From positions 1 to 34,758 of the forward strand of contig CALITO010000020.1 in the NCBI GenBank assembly GCA_938041455.1: a stretch of 34,758 nt of DNA, in the 5' to 3' direction. Of this stretch, positions 16,211-24,094 are shown one piece after another. This DNA comes from an uncultured bacterium. GTDB lineage: Bacteria; Armatimonadota; JACIXR01. A program made the translations under genes and the position numbers. Position 1 is the stretch's first letter; every line of letters begins with the position of its first letter. Below the pieces are notes generated by a model that worked only from the letters and a program-made list of their open reading frames with translations, had not been told where the DNA came from and did no database searches.

Positions 16211-17175
16211 TTCCGCCTCCTCAGCATATCAACGAAGGCCTCTACCCTTGTCTGAAGTCCTGCTTCACCCGTGTGCTCATCCAAGGTGATGACCATCATC
16301 GGAAAGTTATCGTTTCTTCTTGCTTCACTCTGGAGGAGCTCTGTTATGAGGGAATCCGGGCCACATTCAAAGGAAACAACATTTATTATCCCGTCCACTT
16401 TCCTCTTGTGGATAAGATAAAAAGCAGCTCCTACTATATCCCTCTCGTAGGACCAGAAAAGACGCTTTGGAAGGAATTGGGCGTGGTGTTCTATATCCTC
16501 TTGTCTTATCATCTCTCCCGTCACTACCTCCACCCCCAGTTCCTCTAATTTGCCAAGCAGATCAAGGGTTGGGAAGCGGTCGTAGACATTATAGGGATGT
16601 CCTATAACCCCGATCTTTATATCTCTTCCACCCTCTTTTTTCTCCCAGCCTCTTTCCTTGAAGAGGATGTCTATCGCCTCATCGGGGGTGAACCCTTTGA
16701 GCATAAGGTTTCTATAGTTCCAGTGGTTTTCGCAAGCTTCCCTATATGCGGATTTAATTCTACTCACGGGTGCACCCAGTTGTTTCCCTATCTCCAAAGC
16801 AGCTTTAAGGGGGCTTTTATCTTTCCTCTTAACATTTACCGTTGCATCAATGAGGGGGGGAAGGTTCTCCAAAGTATTACGCACAACATCAGGAAGCCCC
16901 AAGAACTTGGGGCAGGTATAAGCCTCCTTCTCCACCGCTACTACGCGAGGTATGAAAAGGAAATCAACTTTCCTACCCGCAAGATAAACAGTATGCCCGA
17001 AGAAAATCTTGACAGGTAGGCAGACATCGTCGTGAGAGCTTTTCGTTCCAAGGTTGAGGATTTCCTTTGAGGTGGGGGGCGATGTAATTACCTCCGCCCC
17101 TATCCCCTCGAGGAATACCTTCCACATTGGATAATAATGATAGAACAATAGCCCTCTCGGAATGCCTACTTTCAT
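16207..17175 (-). CDS. DUF2229-type acyl-CoA dehydratase activase-related protein
   Basis: 322 aa, beginning 'MKVGIPRGLLFYHYYPMWKVFL', the usual opening of DUF2229 proteins. Conserved cysteines are Cys52 ('DDVCLPVKIFFGH'), Cys88 ('AYTCPKF') and Cys271 ('SFECGPDS'), a likely [4Fe-4S] set. It shares 'TSKEILNLGTKSS..VCLPVK' and 'DEHTGEAGLQTRVEAFVD' with the downstream gene product, so it is its paralogue. In many genomes this domain is fused to the activase and HGD-D domains in one ~1000-1400-aa protein; here the three parts are separate overlapping genes. The ATG has no Shine-Dalgarno, and a consensus -10 box ends only 10 nt upstream, so the mRNA may be nearly leaderless. Confidence 0.75.
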   Translation of the reverse strand: MKVGIPRGLLFYHYYPMWKVFLEGIGAEVITSPPTSKEILNLGTKSSHDDVCLPVKIFFGHTVYLAGRKVDFLFIPRVVAVEKEAYTCPKFLGLPDVVRNTLENLPPLIDATVNVKRKDKSPLKAALEIGKQLGAPVSRIKSAYREACENHWNYRNLMLKGFTPDEAIDILFKERGWEKKEGGRDIKIGVIGHPYNVYDRFPTLDLLGKLEELGVEVVTGEMIRQEDIEHHAQFLPKRLFWSYERDIVGAAFYLIHKRKVDGIINVVSFECGPDSLITELLQSEARRNDNFPMMVITLDEHTGEAGLQTRVEAFVDMLRRRK

Positions 17176-17185
17176 ATTTATTTAT

Positions 17186-17214
17186 ATTATAGCAAAAAAA
17201 GTTGGGAAGTAAAA
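17186..17214 (-). promoter_or_regulatory. Extended -10 promoter of the activase operon
   Basis: On the minus strand a perfect TATAAT (17186-17191) is preceded by TGC, an extended -10. The -35 region is weak (TTTTAC at 17-nt spacing). The predicted transcription start (~17179) lies about 4 nt before the ATG at 17175, which leaves no room for a Shine-Dalgarno. Confidence 0.6.
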
Positions 17215-17225
17215 CAATTGCTCAC

Positions 17226-17271
17226 CCCTCCCATTTCAGAGATTTTAAAACCTGCTCTTTAACCGGGAGGG
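17226..17271. terminator. Nested stem-loop between operons (possible terminator)
   Basis: CCCTCCC at 17226-17232 can pair with GGGAGGG at 17265-17271, and within the loop AGAG (17238-17241) can pair with CTCT (17255-17258). It lies just after the beta-helix gene's stop codon on the minus strand and before the next operon's promoter. The outer loop is long and no T-run follows, so function is only suggested by position. Confidence 0.3.
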
Positions 17272-17275
17272 TAAT

Positions 17276-20089
17276 TCACCTTTTGCTTTCCTCCCTTATC
17301 ACCCCCTGGGGATTTTCTTCTCCTGCGGGCCCCTCCACATTGTTAGTATCCTCAACTATTATATCTTTACCTTGAAGTCGCAAGCCCACGGATTTGCCGT
17401 CCAGGAGATGAGGATCCCAAAAGTAAAGGAGGTTTCTTCTTATTATAGCGCCTCGCACGCTGGGATTCATCGCTATCCCTGTCCTTTGGTCCCGGCAGAA
17501 ATTAAATTCCACTATTGTTCCCAGAACCGAGGGATTGCCGTCAGAATTGGCACCTCCCGCCACATTTATACCATTGAACCTGCTATTCACCATCGTGTTA
17601 TGGCGTATAATATTGCCTATCGCCCTCGGCCACTCAACAGGTTGCCCTCCATTATCCACATAGAGGAGCACTCCCTCACTCGTCGTTTCCACCCAATTGT
17701 ATTCCACTATGTTGAAGAGAAGGACGCCTATACCTCTGTTCCAACTCGCAGGCATCTGGGGCTCCAGAGTTGAAGTAGCCGCGAATAGGAAGATACCCTG
17801 CCTCCTCTGATTTCCCACTCGGTTCCTCGCGAAGACATTCTCCCAACCACCTATCCAAAGCTGAAGTCCGCTCATCCCGTTAATGGTCTCGTTACCTATC
17901 AGAAGGTTGCGAGCAAACAATGTGGTGAGAAGGACTTTGGAATTGTTTTCAGGTAAAACATCCCAAGCCCTGTCTAACTGGAAAGCCCTTTCCTCCCTTC
18001 CCACAACTCGCCTCACCTGCCCCATCCCCTTACCCTCCAATACTACCACATAATACTCGCTTGTTATAGGCTCAAATTCACCAGCATCCTCTTTTGGGGG
18101 GAGGAAAAGAGTAGGAGGTAAGGTTATGCTATTTGTTCCCACGGCTTCAGGCTTACCGTAATAGGCATAGCGCATACAACTCTCCAGAAGAATCATTTCC
18201 CCTACATTCTGATCCATTCCCGCGATTCCGCCGAAGCGGGGGTTCTCCGCCTTATTGTAGGCGATGTAGTTATCGTTAACGCTTCCTTTCCCTGTGCTTA
18301 CCCAGATAAGACGCTCGGATGTTGGTCCGCCCCCAGGGGGGCATATAACAGTGTTATTCTCTATAACACATTGGGATAAGGGCTCCGTGCGTCCCTGAAT
18401 AGCGCCAGTAGCATTCCGCCATCGAGATACACCTCTCAACTTGTTGCTGATGAATTGTCCTTGACGAATTCCCGAAAGGTAAAGAGGACAACATCCCGTC
18501 AAATCACAGTTCTCCACTTTTATATTATTGACATGGTGAATGTAGAGAGCACAGTTCTCTTTTTCTTTCCCTCCAATATCAACAACCTTTACATTCCCTA
18601 TACTTATCCCCTCTAACCATTGAAGAGGGTCAGGTGAACCCACCGCTATCCCGATATTTATCAAATTGCTTCCTGCGAGAGTTAAATCAAATAAACCACT
18701 ATGGTCCCCCATAATCCATACTCCCGCGGAGCCCTTGGAGGAGAGATAAACTTCCTTGGCTTTAACCGATGTGACATCTTCCGCTTGGAGGATTAGGGTA
18801 TCCGGGGAAGGCAAAGGAACTCCCACTTTGGGCGGTGACCAAGAGGAATTTAGAACAAAGACAAAAGCGTCTATATTCAAGCCACCCCCCTCCATATTCG
18901 TCCAGCGAATGCGATTGTAGCCCTTTTTGAGCTTTATTTTCCCCGCTTTGCTCCAAACAAAGCTTTCCCAACTGCCAGTATTTGGCAGATTCATCAAGGG
19001 AACAGGCTTGTCCTCATTAGCTGTAAGGGTAGTTCGTCCGCCCATATCATTTATTTGGTAGGGGGTGTTATCAGCTGCATAGCGCATCCAAACCGTCCAT
19101 TCTCCTTCCTCGGGCACTAATATCTGATACTCCAGGACATCCCCCTTATTGTGAATACCCCCAACAGCTTGGCCCCACACACCCTTTGAAGGGAGGAGAA
19201 AATGGTTATAACAAGATGCATCGGTTGTTACCTTTATTATGGTTGCATCAGCCTTTTCTCCTTTTAAAATAACCCCCTTCGGCACCCTTAATAAACCCTT
19301 TATCTCGTATTCTCCCTCCGGTAGTTTAACTATTCCCCCGCCTTCCTCTGCCACTTCGTCTATGAAAGCTTGCAGGTGGCCCCCCACAAACTTTCTTTCC
19401 TTCAAGGGTTGCTCCCTCTTAACAACCCTTATCTTAATTGGTCCGCCCCAGCCCCAATTTCCTCCGTAACCGGCGTGAACCCATACCTGATAATCACCGG
19501 GCATAAGCTCGGGAGGTATCTGAAAACGCACAGCGTAACGGTCAACCTCTACAACCTTGGCCCAAGTGCCTCTCTTTCCCTCTTGGCAAATGTAAATGAA
19601 AGCGGTTCGCTCATCGGGGAGATGGGCGAGGCATTGACCAAAGATTCGTATGGTCTCTTTCGGGTGGGCGACATTGGGAGTGCACCAATAGGGTTGGGGA
19701 GCGTTGAGGCGAACAGGGCGTCCCCGAACACCGTTCTTCTCAGGCCAAACGATATAGAGACCATCAAGAACCTCTTGAGGGATGGTGGCTATAAGAAAGT
19801 CAGGGGAGGAATATTGCACCTTGACTCGCCAGGGCTGACCGAAGGGGGAATGAGCGCTCGGTCCCCAAAAATAAAGGGAATCACCGAGATTTTCCCCTAT
19901 GAGGAGGAAACTTTCGTCGCTTTTCGCCGTCGTGGTATGGCTATAAACGATGGGGGCATTTGGAGCAACCTCGGAAATTAACTCCAGTTTGTAATATTGC
20001 CCTGGAAGGTTGGTGGGAGATGGGGAGGGAGTGGGCCATATAGTAGGCATAGGCAGGGAGAGCGCGGTCGCTAAGATGAGAGAAAGCAT
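17276..20089 (-). CDS. Large secreted right-handed beta-helix protein (pectate-lyase-3-like) with inserted carbohydrate-binding-like domain
   Basis: 937 aa with a short Sec-like signal (MLSLILATALSLPMP) and a Pro/Ser/Thr linker. About residues 40-230 hold IPT/TIG-like beta domains ('FLLIGENLGDSLYFWG', 'TIRIFGQCL'). From ~245, 'LQAFIDEVAEEGGGIVKLPEGEYEIKGLLRVPKGVILKGE' is the typical opening of a pectate-lyase-3/GH28-type parallel beta-helix. The rungs continue to the end (repeated 'N.I..N.', 'IVEFNFCRD', 'IIRRNLLYF'). At ~290-425 they are interrupted by a CBM6/35-like sandwich ('GDVLEYQILVPEEGEWTVWMRYAA', 'YNRIRWTNMEGGGLNIDAFVFV'). It is likely a polysaccharide lyase or hydrolase, or a binding protein; catalytic residues were not identified. 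It begins 16 nt after the isomerase-like gene, without a clear Shine-Dalgarno. Confidence 0.75.
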   Translation of the reverse strand: MLSLILATALSLPMPTIWPTPSPSPTNLPGQYYKLELISEVAPNAPIVYSHTTTAKSDESFLLIGENLGDSLYFWGPSAHSPFGQPWRVKVQYSSPDFLIATIPQEVLDGLYIVWPEKNGVRGRPVRLNAPQPYWCTPNVAHPKETIRIFGQCLAHLPDERTAFIYICQEGKRGTWAKVVEVDRYAVRFQIPPELMPGDYQVWVHAGYGGNWGWGGPIKIRVVKREQPLKERKFVGGHLQAFIDEVAEEGGGIVKLPEGEYEIKGLLRVPKGVILKGEKADATIIKVTTDASCYNHFLLPSKGVWGQAVGGIHNKGDVLEYQILVPEEGEWTVWMRYAADNTPYQINDMGGRTTLTANEDKPVPLMNLPNTGSWESFVWSKAGKIKLKKGYNRIRWTNMEGGGLNIDAFVFVLNSSWSPPKVGVPLPSPDTLILQAEDVTSVKAKEVYLSSKGSAGVWIMGDHSGLFDLTLAGSNLINIGIAVGSPDPLQWLEGISIGNVKVVDIGGKEKENCALYIHHVNNIKVENCDLTGCCPLYLSGIRQGQFISNKLRGVSRWRNATGAIQGRTEPLSQCVIENNTVICPPGGGPTSERLIWVSTGKGSVNDNYIAYNKAENPRFGGIAGMDQNVGEMILLESCMRYAYYGKPEAVGTNSITLPPTLFLPPKEDAGEFEPITSEYYVVVLEGKGMGQVRRVVGREERAFQLDRAWDVLPENNSKVLLTTLFARNLLIGNETINGMSGLQLWIGGWENVFARNRVGNQRRQGIFLFAATSTLEPQMPASWNRGIGVLLFNIVEYNWVETTSEGVLLYVDNGGQPVEWPRAIGNIIRHNTMVNSRFNGINVAGGANSDGNPSVLGTIVEFNFCRDQRTGIAMNPSVRGAIIRRNLLYFWDPHLLDGKSVGLRLQGKDIIVEDTNNVEGPAGEENPQGVIREESKR

Positions 20090-20105
20090 CTTAAAATTAA
20101 GCTTT

Positions 20106-21557
20106 TTAAATGTCTTCTTCTATGACTTTTAACCCCTTTAGCCTTGCGAAGTTCTTAACATCCTCTCGCCAATCACCATAGAAAGTGACACGATGCCAGG
20201 TGTGGGTCCAATTCCTGAGGATTTTTCTTGCCTCAACTTGGGCGGCTAATTTAGTTCTACAGCCTTTAGGGTCATCTATGTTGGCAACTGTCTTACCTGT
20301 GTGGAGGATGACGCTGTTGTCCCAGAGGGAAATCCTCAAAGTGGTTATTTTCTCCCCCAGGGGGAGGAGGGATTGAATTGAGGCACCTTTACCATCCTCA
20401 GCGTGGGAGCGGATTATGTAGGGATTTGCTGGGCCCTCGGGTCCGAATGGTCTGCTCATAGCGACGCAGTGGGCATAGATTATCCGATCTGTGGCGGTAT
20501 CAAGGACGGGGTCTGAGATATAGCCGGGGCGACCCGTCATATAGCGCATCATAAGCTGGGTTATTGTGGAGTCCACATCTGCTTCGCAGCAACCTGTGGA
20601 ACCCTCGTTGTTTAGTTGGAAGAAGGCAAGGCAGGGGTAAGCCTCGAGACGCCCTCCATAGACTAACCCCAGACAATTTATGGTTATGGCGTCACCATTT
20701 CTCCTACTCATAATTGATTTCGCGGCAAGATACAACCTCGCTGCCTTGAGGATATCCTCAGGCGTAGGTTCAACCACCTTCTTCGCTTCCTTCACCCATT
20801 TATCTACCCATTCCTGCGCCGAGCGAGCCCTCACCCTACGATAGGCGGAATTTACCTCCTCTACAGGAACTTCTTCTAATGTCGTGCCGAATAACTCCTT
20901 CAACCTTCGAGCGGTAGGGGTTATGTCTCCACCTCCCATAACGATGAGTATCTTGGATTGTTCCAGCTGTTTTATTACCTCAAAGAGGTGAACCGCACGG
21001 ACCACATCTTTGAAATCGGAGGAGGCAACGCCTACGACTGGTAAATCGCGCTTTCCTACTTCCTCCATCACGGCAAGAAACTCGCCCGAGCCAGCGTAGA
21101 GGTCGTCAGCAATTATGGTGGGGCGCCCACTCCTTGCGAAAACAGCCGGAGCACCCGTCCAAATACCGATGATATAAACGAGATAGCCATCCACATCCTT
21201 CGTCTCCTCTATTATGCCATTAGCGTCGTTGACACTCTGGGCATGGTAAGGGATGAAGTTGATCCCGGGACAAGCGGAGCGCAGTTTCTCGGTGAGCTCC
21301 TCAGCCCTCTTGTTATAGTCGTATCCTAAATAGGGCCAGGTAGGGACCTCGGAAGGGGTGTGAGTGAAAATTAGGGGGATATTAGCCTTTTCCCTGGCTC
21401 GCCTTTCTTCTCCCAGAGGTTGAGCAAAACTATTTCCCTCCCGCAAAAAGAAAAGCCCACCCAAAAAGAGGGAAGCACAATAGCCCAAGAACTCCCTTCG
21501 GCTAACCTTTAGCCCTTCCTTCCTTTCCTCTTCTCTCTCTTTCTGGTGTGCGCTCAC
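20106..21557 (-). CDS. Tat-exported L-fucose/L-arabinose isomerase-like protein
   Basis: 483 aa. The N-terminus carries a twin-arginine signal, 'SRREFLGY' (residues 19-26), followed by a hydrophobic stretch and '..SFAQ' as the likely cleavage site. The rest matches the L-fucose isomerase fold: an N-terminal Rossmann-like half ('DVDGYLVYIIGIWTGAPAVFA', 'KILIVMGGGDITPTARRLKELF') and a C-terminal catalytic half ('QLNNEGSTGCCEADVDSTITQLMMRYMTGRPGYISDPV', 'IIYAHC'). Glu318, Glu325/Asp327 and His363 are candidate metal ligands by analogy with FucI's Glu/Asp/His set. Ketol isomerases are normally cytoplasmic, so export is unusual. The start is GTG 21557, with GGGAGGTG just upstream; the gene heads a two-gene operon with the beta-helix protein. 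Confidence 0.78.
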   Translation of the reverse strand: MSAHQKEREEERKEGLKVSRREFLGYCASLFLGGLFFLREGNSFAQPLGEERRAREKANIPLIFTHTPSEVPTWPYLGYDYNKRAEELTEKLRSACPGINFIPYHAQSVNDANGIIEETKDVDGYLVYIIGIWTGAPAVFARSGRPTIIADDLYAGSGEFLAVMEEVGKRDLPVVGVASSDFKDVVRAVHLFEVIKQLEQSKILIVMGGGDITPTARRLKELFGTTLEEVPVEEVNSAYRRVRARSAQEWVDKWVKEAKKVVEPTPEDILKAARLYLAAKSIMSRRNGDAITINCLGLVYGGRLEAYPCLAFFQLNNEGSTGCCEADVDSTITQLMMRYMTGRPGYISDPVLDTATDRIIYAHCVAMSRPFGPEGPANPYIIRSHAEDGKGASIQSLLPLGEKITTLRISLWDNSVILHTGKTVANIDDPKGCRTKLAAQVEARKILRNWTHTWHRVTFYGDWREDVKNFARLKGLKVIEEDI

Positions 21558-21590
21558 AAAGATTCACCTCCCTTGTTACATTTTTCCCTC

Positions 21591-21618
21591 ATTGTAAAAC
21601 TAAAAATTAAAAAAGCAA
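21591..21618 (-). promoter_or_regulatory. Promoter of the isomerase/beta-helix operon
   Basis: On the minus strand TTGCTT (21613-21618) and TACAAT (21591-21596) are 16 nt apart in an A/T-rich stretch. This gives a leader of about 27 nt that carries the GGGAGGTG ribosome site. It matches sigma-70 consensus at 4 of 6 and 5 of 6 positions. Confidence 0.5.
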
Positions 21619-21649
21619 GGGTTTTCTACGGCATTCTTAAGTTTCCCAT

Positions 21650-22462
21650 TTAATGTCCCCTTCTCATACTGGTAAGGGAAAGGAATAGGAATAAAAAGAC
21701 GACGATCATACCACTAGGGGGGAAATCCCAGGCGTAGGAGAGATAGAGCCCGATGACCACGGAGGGAATGACGACCAGAAGGGAGAGGACGAATGCCATC
21801 CTCAAGCTACGAGAGGCTAAAAGGGCTATGAAGGGAGGAATGACGAGCATAGAGAAAGAGAAGAAGACACCTGAGAGCCTTGTGGCAAATGCTATGACTA
21901 CACCCACCGTGAGGTAAAAGAGGAAATTCCACAACTGGGTATTCAATCCCATCGCCCTTGCGGTCTCCGCATCGAAGGAAGTTGCGGTTATCTCCTTGCT
22001 GAAGAGTAGATAAAGGACGAGAATGGGCAAAAAGGCTATGAGAAGGTTCCGCACATCCTCCTGGTGGATTGCCAGGAGGTTCCCGAAAAGGCTCTCCATA
22101 ACACCGGCTTCTCCCTTGGCACTTTTGGAAAGAAGAAGCAAGGATAAAGCCAAAGCAAAGGAGTAAATCACACCTATTAGCGCTTCCCTGGGCACCCTTT
22201 CTTTTCCCCTGGTCGCCATTATGAGAAATACGAGGCATAGAAACACCATTGTTAGGGAAAGAATATCCTTGTTTAATCCCAAGTATGTAGCAAGCGCTAT
22301 TCCTAAAGAGGATACCTGCGCCAAGCCTATCCCCAAAAATGCTATCCTTCTCAATACCACATATATACCCACTATGGAACTTGTTATTCCTATAAGTAGG
22401 GAAGCAAAAAGGGCATTTCTCATAAAGGGAAAGGAAAAAGCCTCTGAGAAAGAGTGCCACAT
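21650..22462 (-). CDS. Metal (zinc-type) ABC transporter permease
   Basis: 270 aa, the usual length of ZnuB/TroC-family (ABC-3) permeases, with seven to nine hydrophobic helices. Family hallmarks are 'NALFASLLIGITSSIVGIYVVLRRIAFLGIGLAQVSSLGIALA' at the N-terminus and 'FATRLSGVFFSFSMLVIPPFIALLASRSL' in the second half, where the family has 'G.LL..a.LiiPaa.A'. I chose ATG 22462 rather than the longer frame from 22525, because GGAGGGG lies about 8 nt upstream and the extra residues (Cys-rich, non-hydrophobic) belong to the end of the ATPase gene in another frame. It starts 1 nt after the ATPase stop (TAATATG), so translation is coupled. Confidence 0.9.
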   Translation of the reverse strand: MWHSFSEAFSFPFMRNALFASLLIGITSSIVGIYVVLRRIAFLGIGLAQVSSLGIALATYLGLNKDILSLTMVFLCLVFLIMATRGKERVPREALIGVIYSFALALSLLLLSKSAKGEAGVMESLFGNLLAIHQEDVRNLLIAFLPILVLYLLFSKEITATSFDAETARAMGLNTQLWNFLFYLTVGVVIAFATRLSGVFFSFSMLVIPPFIALLASRSLRMAFVLSLLVVIPSVVIGLYLSYAWDFPPSGMIVVFLFLFLSLTSMRRGH

Positions 22463-22463
22463 A

Positions 22464-23183
22464 TTAAGCACCCCTCCTAGGCAGACCGAAGAATTCTCGC
22501 AACATCCCTGGCGATAGCATTTCATCTCTCTTCCCGCTTACCACTTTCCCATCTCCAAGCATAACTATCTTCTCCGCTCGCTCCGCTACCACATCCAAGA
22601 GATGGCTGACGAGAAGTATGGTTATTCCCTTCTCCTTGTTCAGGTGGGTAAGGAAATCGAGCATGCTCTTTTGTGAGGCTATATCCAAGTCGGTTATGGG
22701 TTCATCCAGAAGTAGTATCTCCGGCTCACTTACCAGCGCCCTTGCTAAAAGAACCTTCTGCTTCTGTCCCCCCGAAAGCTCTCGGTAAAGTTTTTTCTCC
22801 ATTTCCTCCAACCCCACTACCCTAAGGACCTCCCTCGCTTTTTTCTCAAATTTTCTCACGCTCCTCAAAACCCCCACCCTCTTATAGAGTCCCATAGAGA
22901 CTACCTCCATAGCGGTTAAGGGGTATGTCTCTTCAAGAAGGGAGCGCTGGGGCACATAGCCGAGGGAAAGATTGGGTTTGTGGATTATAACCTGTCCCTT
23001 CATAGGCTTCAGAACGCCTGCTATCGCTCGTAGGAGAGTGGTTTTACCCGCTCCATTTGGTCCAACTATGCCGATAAAATCACCCTCCTCAATTAGGAGG
23101 TTAACCGAGGGGAGGACTACCTCCCCTCGGTATCCTAAGTAGACATCCCTGAACTCCAGCAAGAGCCTTTTCATTTCCATCAC
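22464..23183 (-). CDS. Metal (zinc-type) ABC transporter ATP-binding protein
   Basis: About 239 aa with all ABC ATPase motifs: Walker A 'GPNGAGKTT' (residues 41-49), Q-loop 'YVPQRS', signature 'LSGGQKQK' (136-143), Walker B 'EILLLDEP' and H-loop 'LLVSHLLDVV'. 'GYVPQRSLLEETYPLTAMEVVSMGLY' is characteristic of the Zn/Mn/Fe (ZnuC/TroB) subfamily. The start is uncertain: GTG 23183 shares one nucleotide with the previous stop, ATG 23180 and ATG 23174 are also possible, and no strong Shine-Dalgarno is present. It couples with the permease downstream and the binding protein upstream. Confidence 0.92.
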   Translation of the reverse strand: MMEMKRLLLEFRDVYLGYRGEVVLPSVNLLIEEGDFIGIVGPNGAGKTTLLRAIAGVLKPMKGQVIIHKPNLSLGYVPQRSLLEETYPLTAMEVVSMGLYKRVGVLRSVRKFEKKAREVLRVVGLEEMEKKLYRELSGGQKQKVLLARALVSEPEILLLDEPITDLDIASQKSMLDFLTHLNKEKGITILLVSHLLDVVAERAEKIVMLGDGKVVSGKRDEMLSPGMLREFFGLPRRGA

Positions 23184-24082
23184 TATCTCAAAGCCTTGGT
23201 GATCGCGGAGACGATGGTGTCAAAGAGGGAGAAGTAATCGTCAACTCCCTTCATCGCGCCAACCGCAGGGGGAACCACCACTACCTTTGCCCCTGTTTCC
23301 TTGGCCACTATATCGGCGAATTTGCGGGGATAGTATGTCTCAAGGAGAATTAGTTTAGCACCTTGCTCCTTCATATCTTTTATAAGCTGGGCTATATGGG
23401 CTGTTGAAGGGGGAATCCCCGGCTTCGGCTCCAGCGTGCCTAAATAATCCAGCCCAAAATACTCGGCGAAATAAGAAAAACTTCTATGATAGGAGACGAA
23501 CTTCACGCCCTTGAAGGGTGCCAGAGAGGATTTCCACTCCTTCGCTTTCTCCCGTAAACGAGAGATGAAACTATCCGCCCTCTCCTTGAAGAACCCGTGG
23601 TCGCTTGGAGGAGCGACCCTTAGCAACCCTGCCAGTATGTTCTTGGTTATTATCTCTCCATTGGCAGGGCTTAACCAATAGTGGGGGTTACCATAAATGT
23701 GTATCTCCCCCTCCTTCGGGCTTATCCGCCCTCTTGGCACCTCCAGTTTCTTTATTCCCAGTGAGCAATCTACATAGCCAGGGGAGCCCCAGATAATCTT
23801 TGTGTTGCGGGAAGCATCAACTAAGGAATCCACCCACATATCCAGATCCATTCCCACCTTAACAAGAAGGTCAGCATTCCTCAAACTTACCACCAAGCTA
23901 GGACGTGGTTCAACATAGTGAGGGTCACGCTCGCCGCTGGCAAGTGTGACCACCTCTACTTTCTCACCTCCTATCTCCCTCACTATGTAGGAGAGCAATG
24001 GGATGGTACAGACCACTTTAACCTTAGCCCAAAGGGGTGTGAGTAAAGGAAGCAATATGAGGATTTGGAAAAGGCGTCTCAT
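23183..24082 (-). CDS. Zinc-type ABC transporter solute-binding protein (ZnuA-like)
   Basis: 299 aa cluster A-I metal-binding lipoprotein-type or secreted protein with a Sec signal (RRLFQILILLPLLTPLWA). Counting from ATG 24082, ligands are His55 ('ERDPHYVEPRP'), His134 ('NPHYWLSPANG'), His199 ('VSYHRSFSYFAEYFG') and Glu248 ('LILLETYYP'). His at the third position, rather than Glu as in Mn/Fe TroA/PsaA, favours zinc. The His-rich loop of proteobacterial ZnuA is absent. ATG 24082 is preferred over GTG 24091/ATG 24088 because AGGAGG ends only a few bases before those. 12 nt separate it from the outer-membrane protein gene. Confidence 0.88.
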   Translation of the reverse strand: MRRLFQILILLPLLTPLWAKVKVVCTIPLLSYIVREIGGEKVEVVTLASGERDPHYVEPRPSLVVSLRNADLLVKVGMDLDMWVDSLVDASRNTKIIWGSPGYVDCSLGIKKLEVPRGRISPKEGEIHIYGNPHYWLSPANGEIITKNILAGLLRVAPPSDHGFFKERADSFISRLREKAKEWKSSLAPFKGVKFVSYHRSFSYFAEYFGLDYLGTLEPKPGIPPSTAHIAQLIKDMKEQGAKLILLETYYPRKFADIVAKETGAKVVVVPPAVGAMKGVDDYFSLFDTIVSAITKALR

Positions 24083-24094
24083 ATCCATCACCTC

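Noticed and set aside
19370-19981. 203-codon plus-strand frame within the beta-helix gene
   Set aside because: No recognisable domain or ribosome site, and it lies fully inside a gene with clear domain structure on the other strand.
21807-22460. 217-codon minus-strand frame overlapping the ABC permease
   Set aside because: It is the permease read in another frame (its start codon is 2 nt offset from the permease start); it lacks the regular hydrophobic helices of the true frame.
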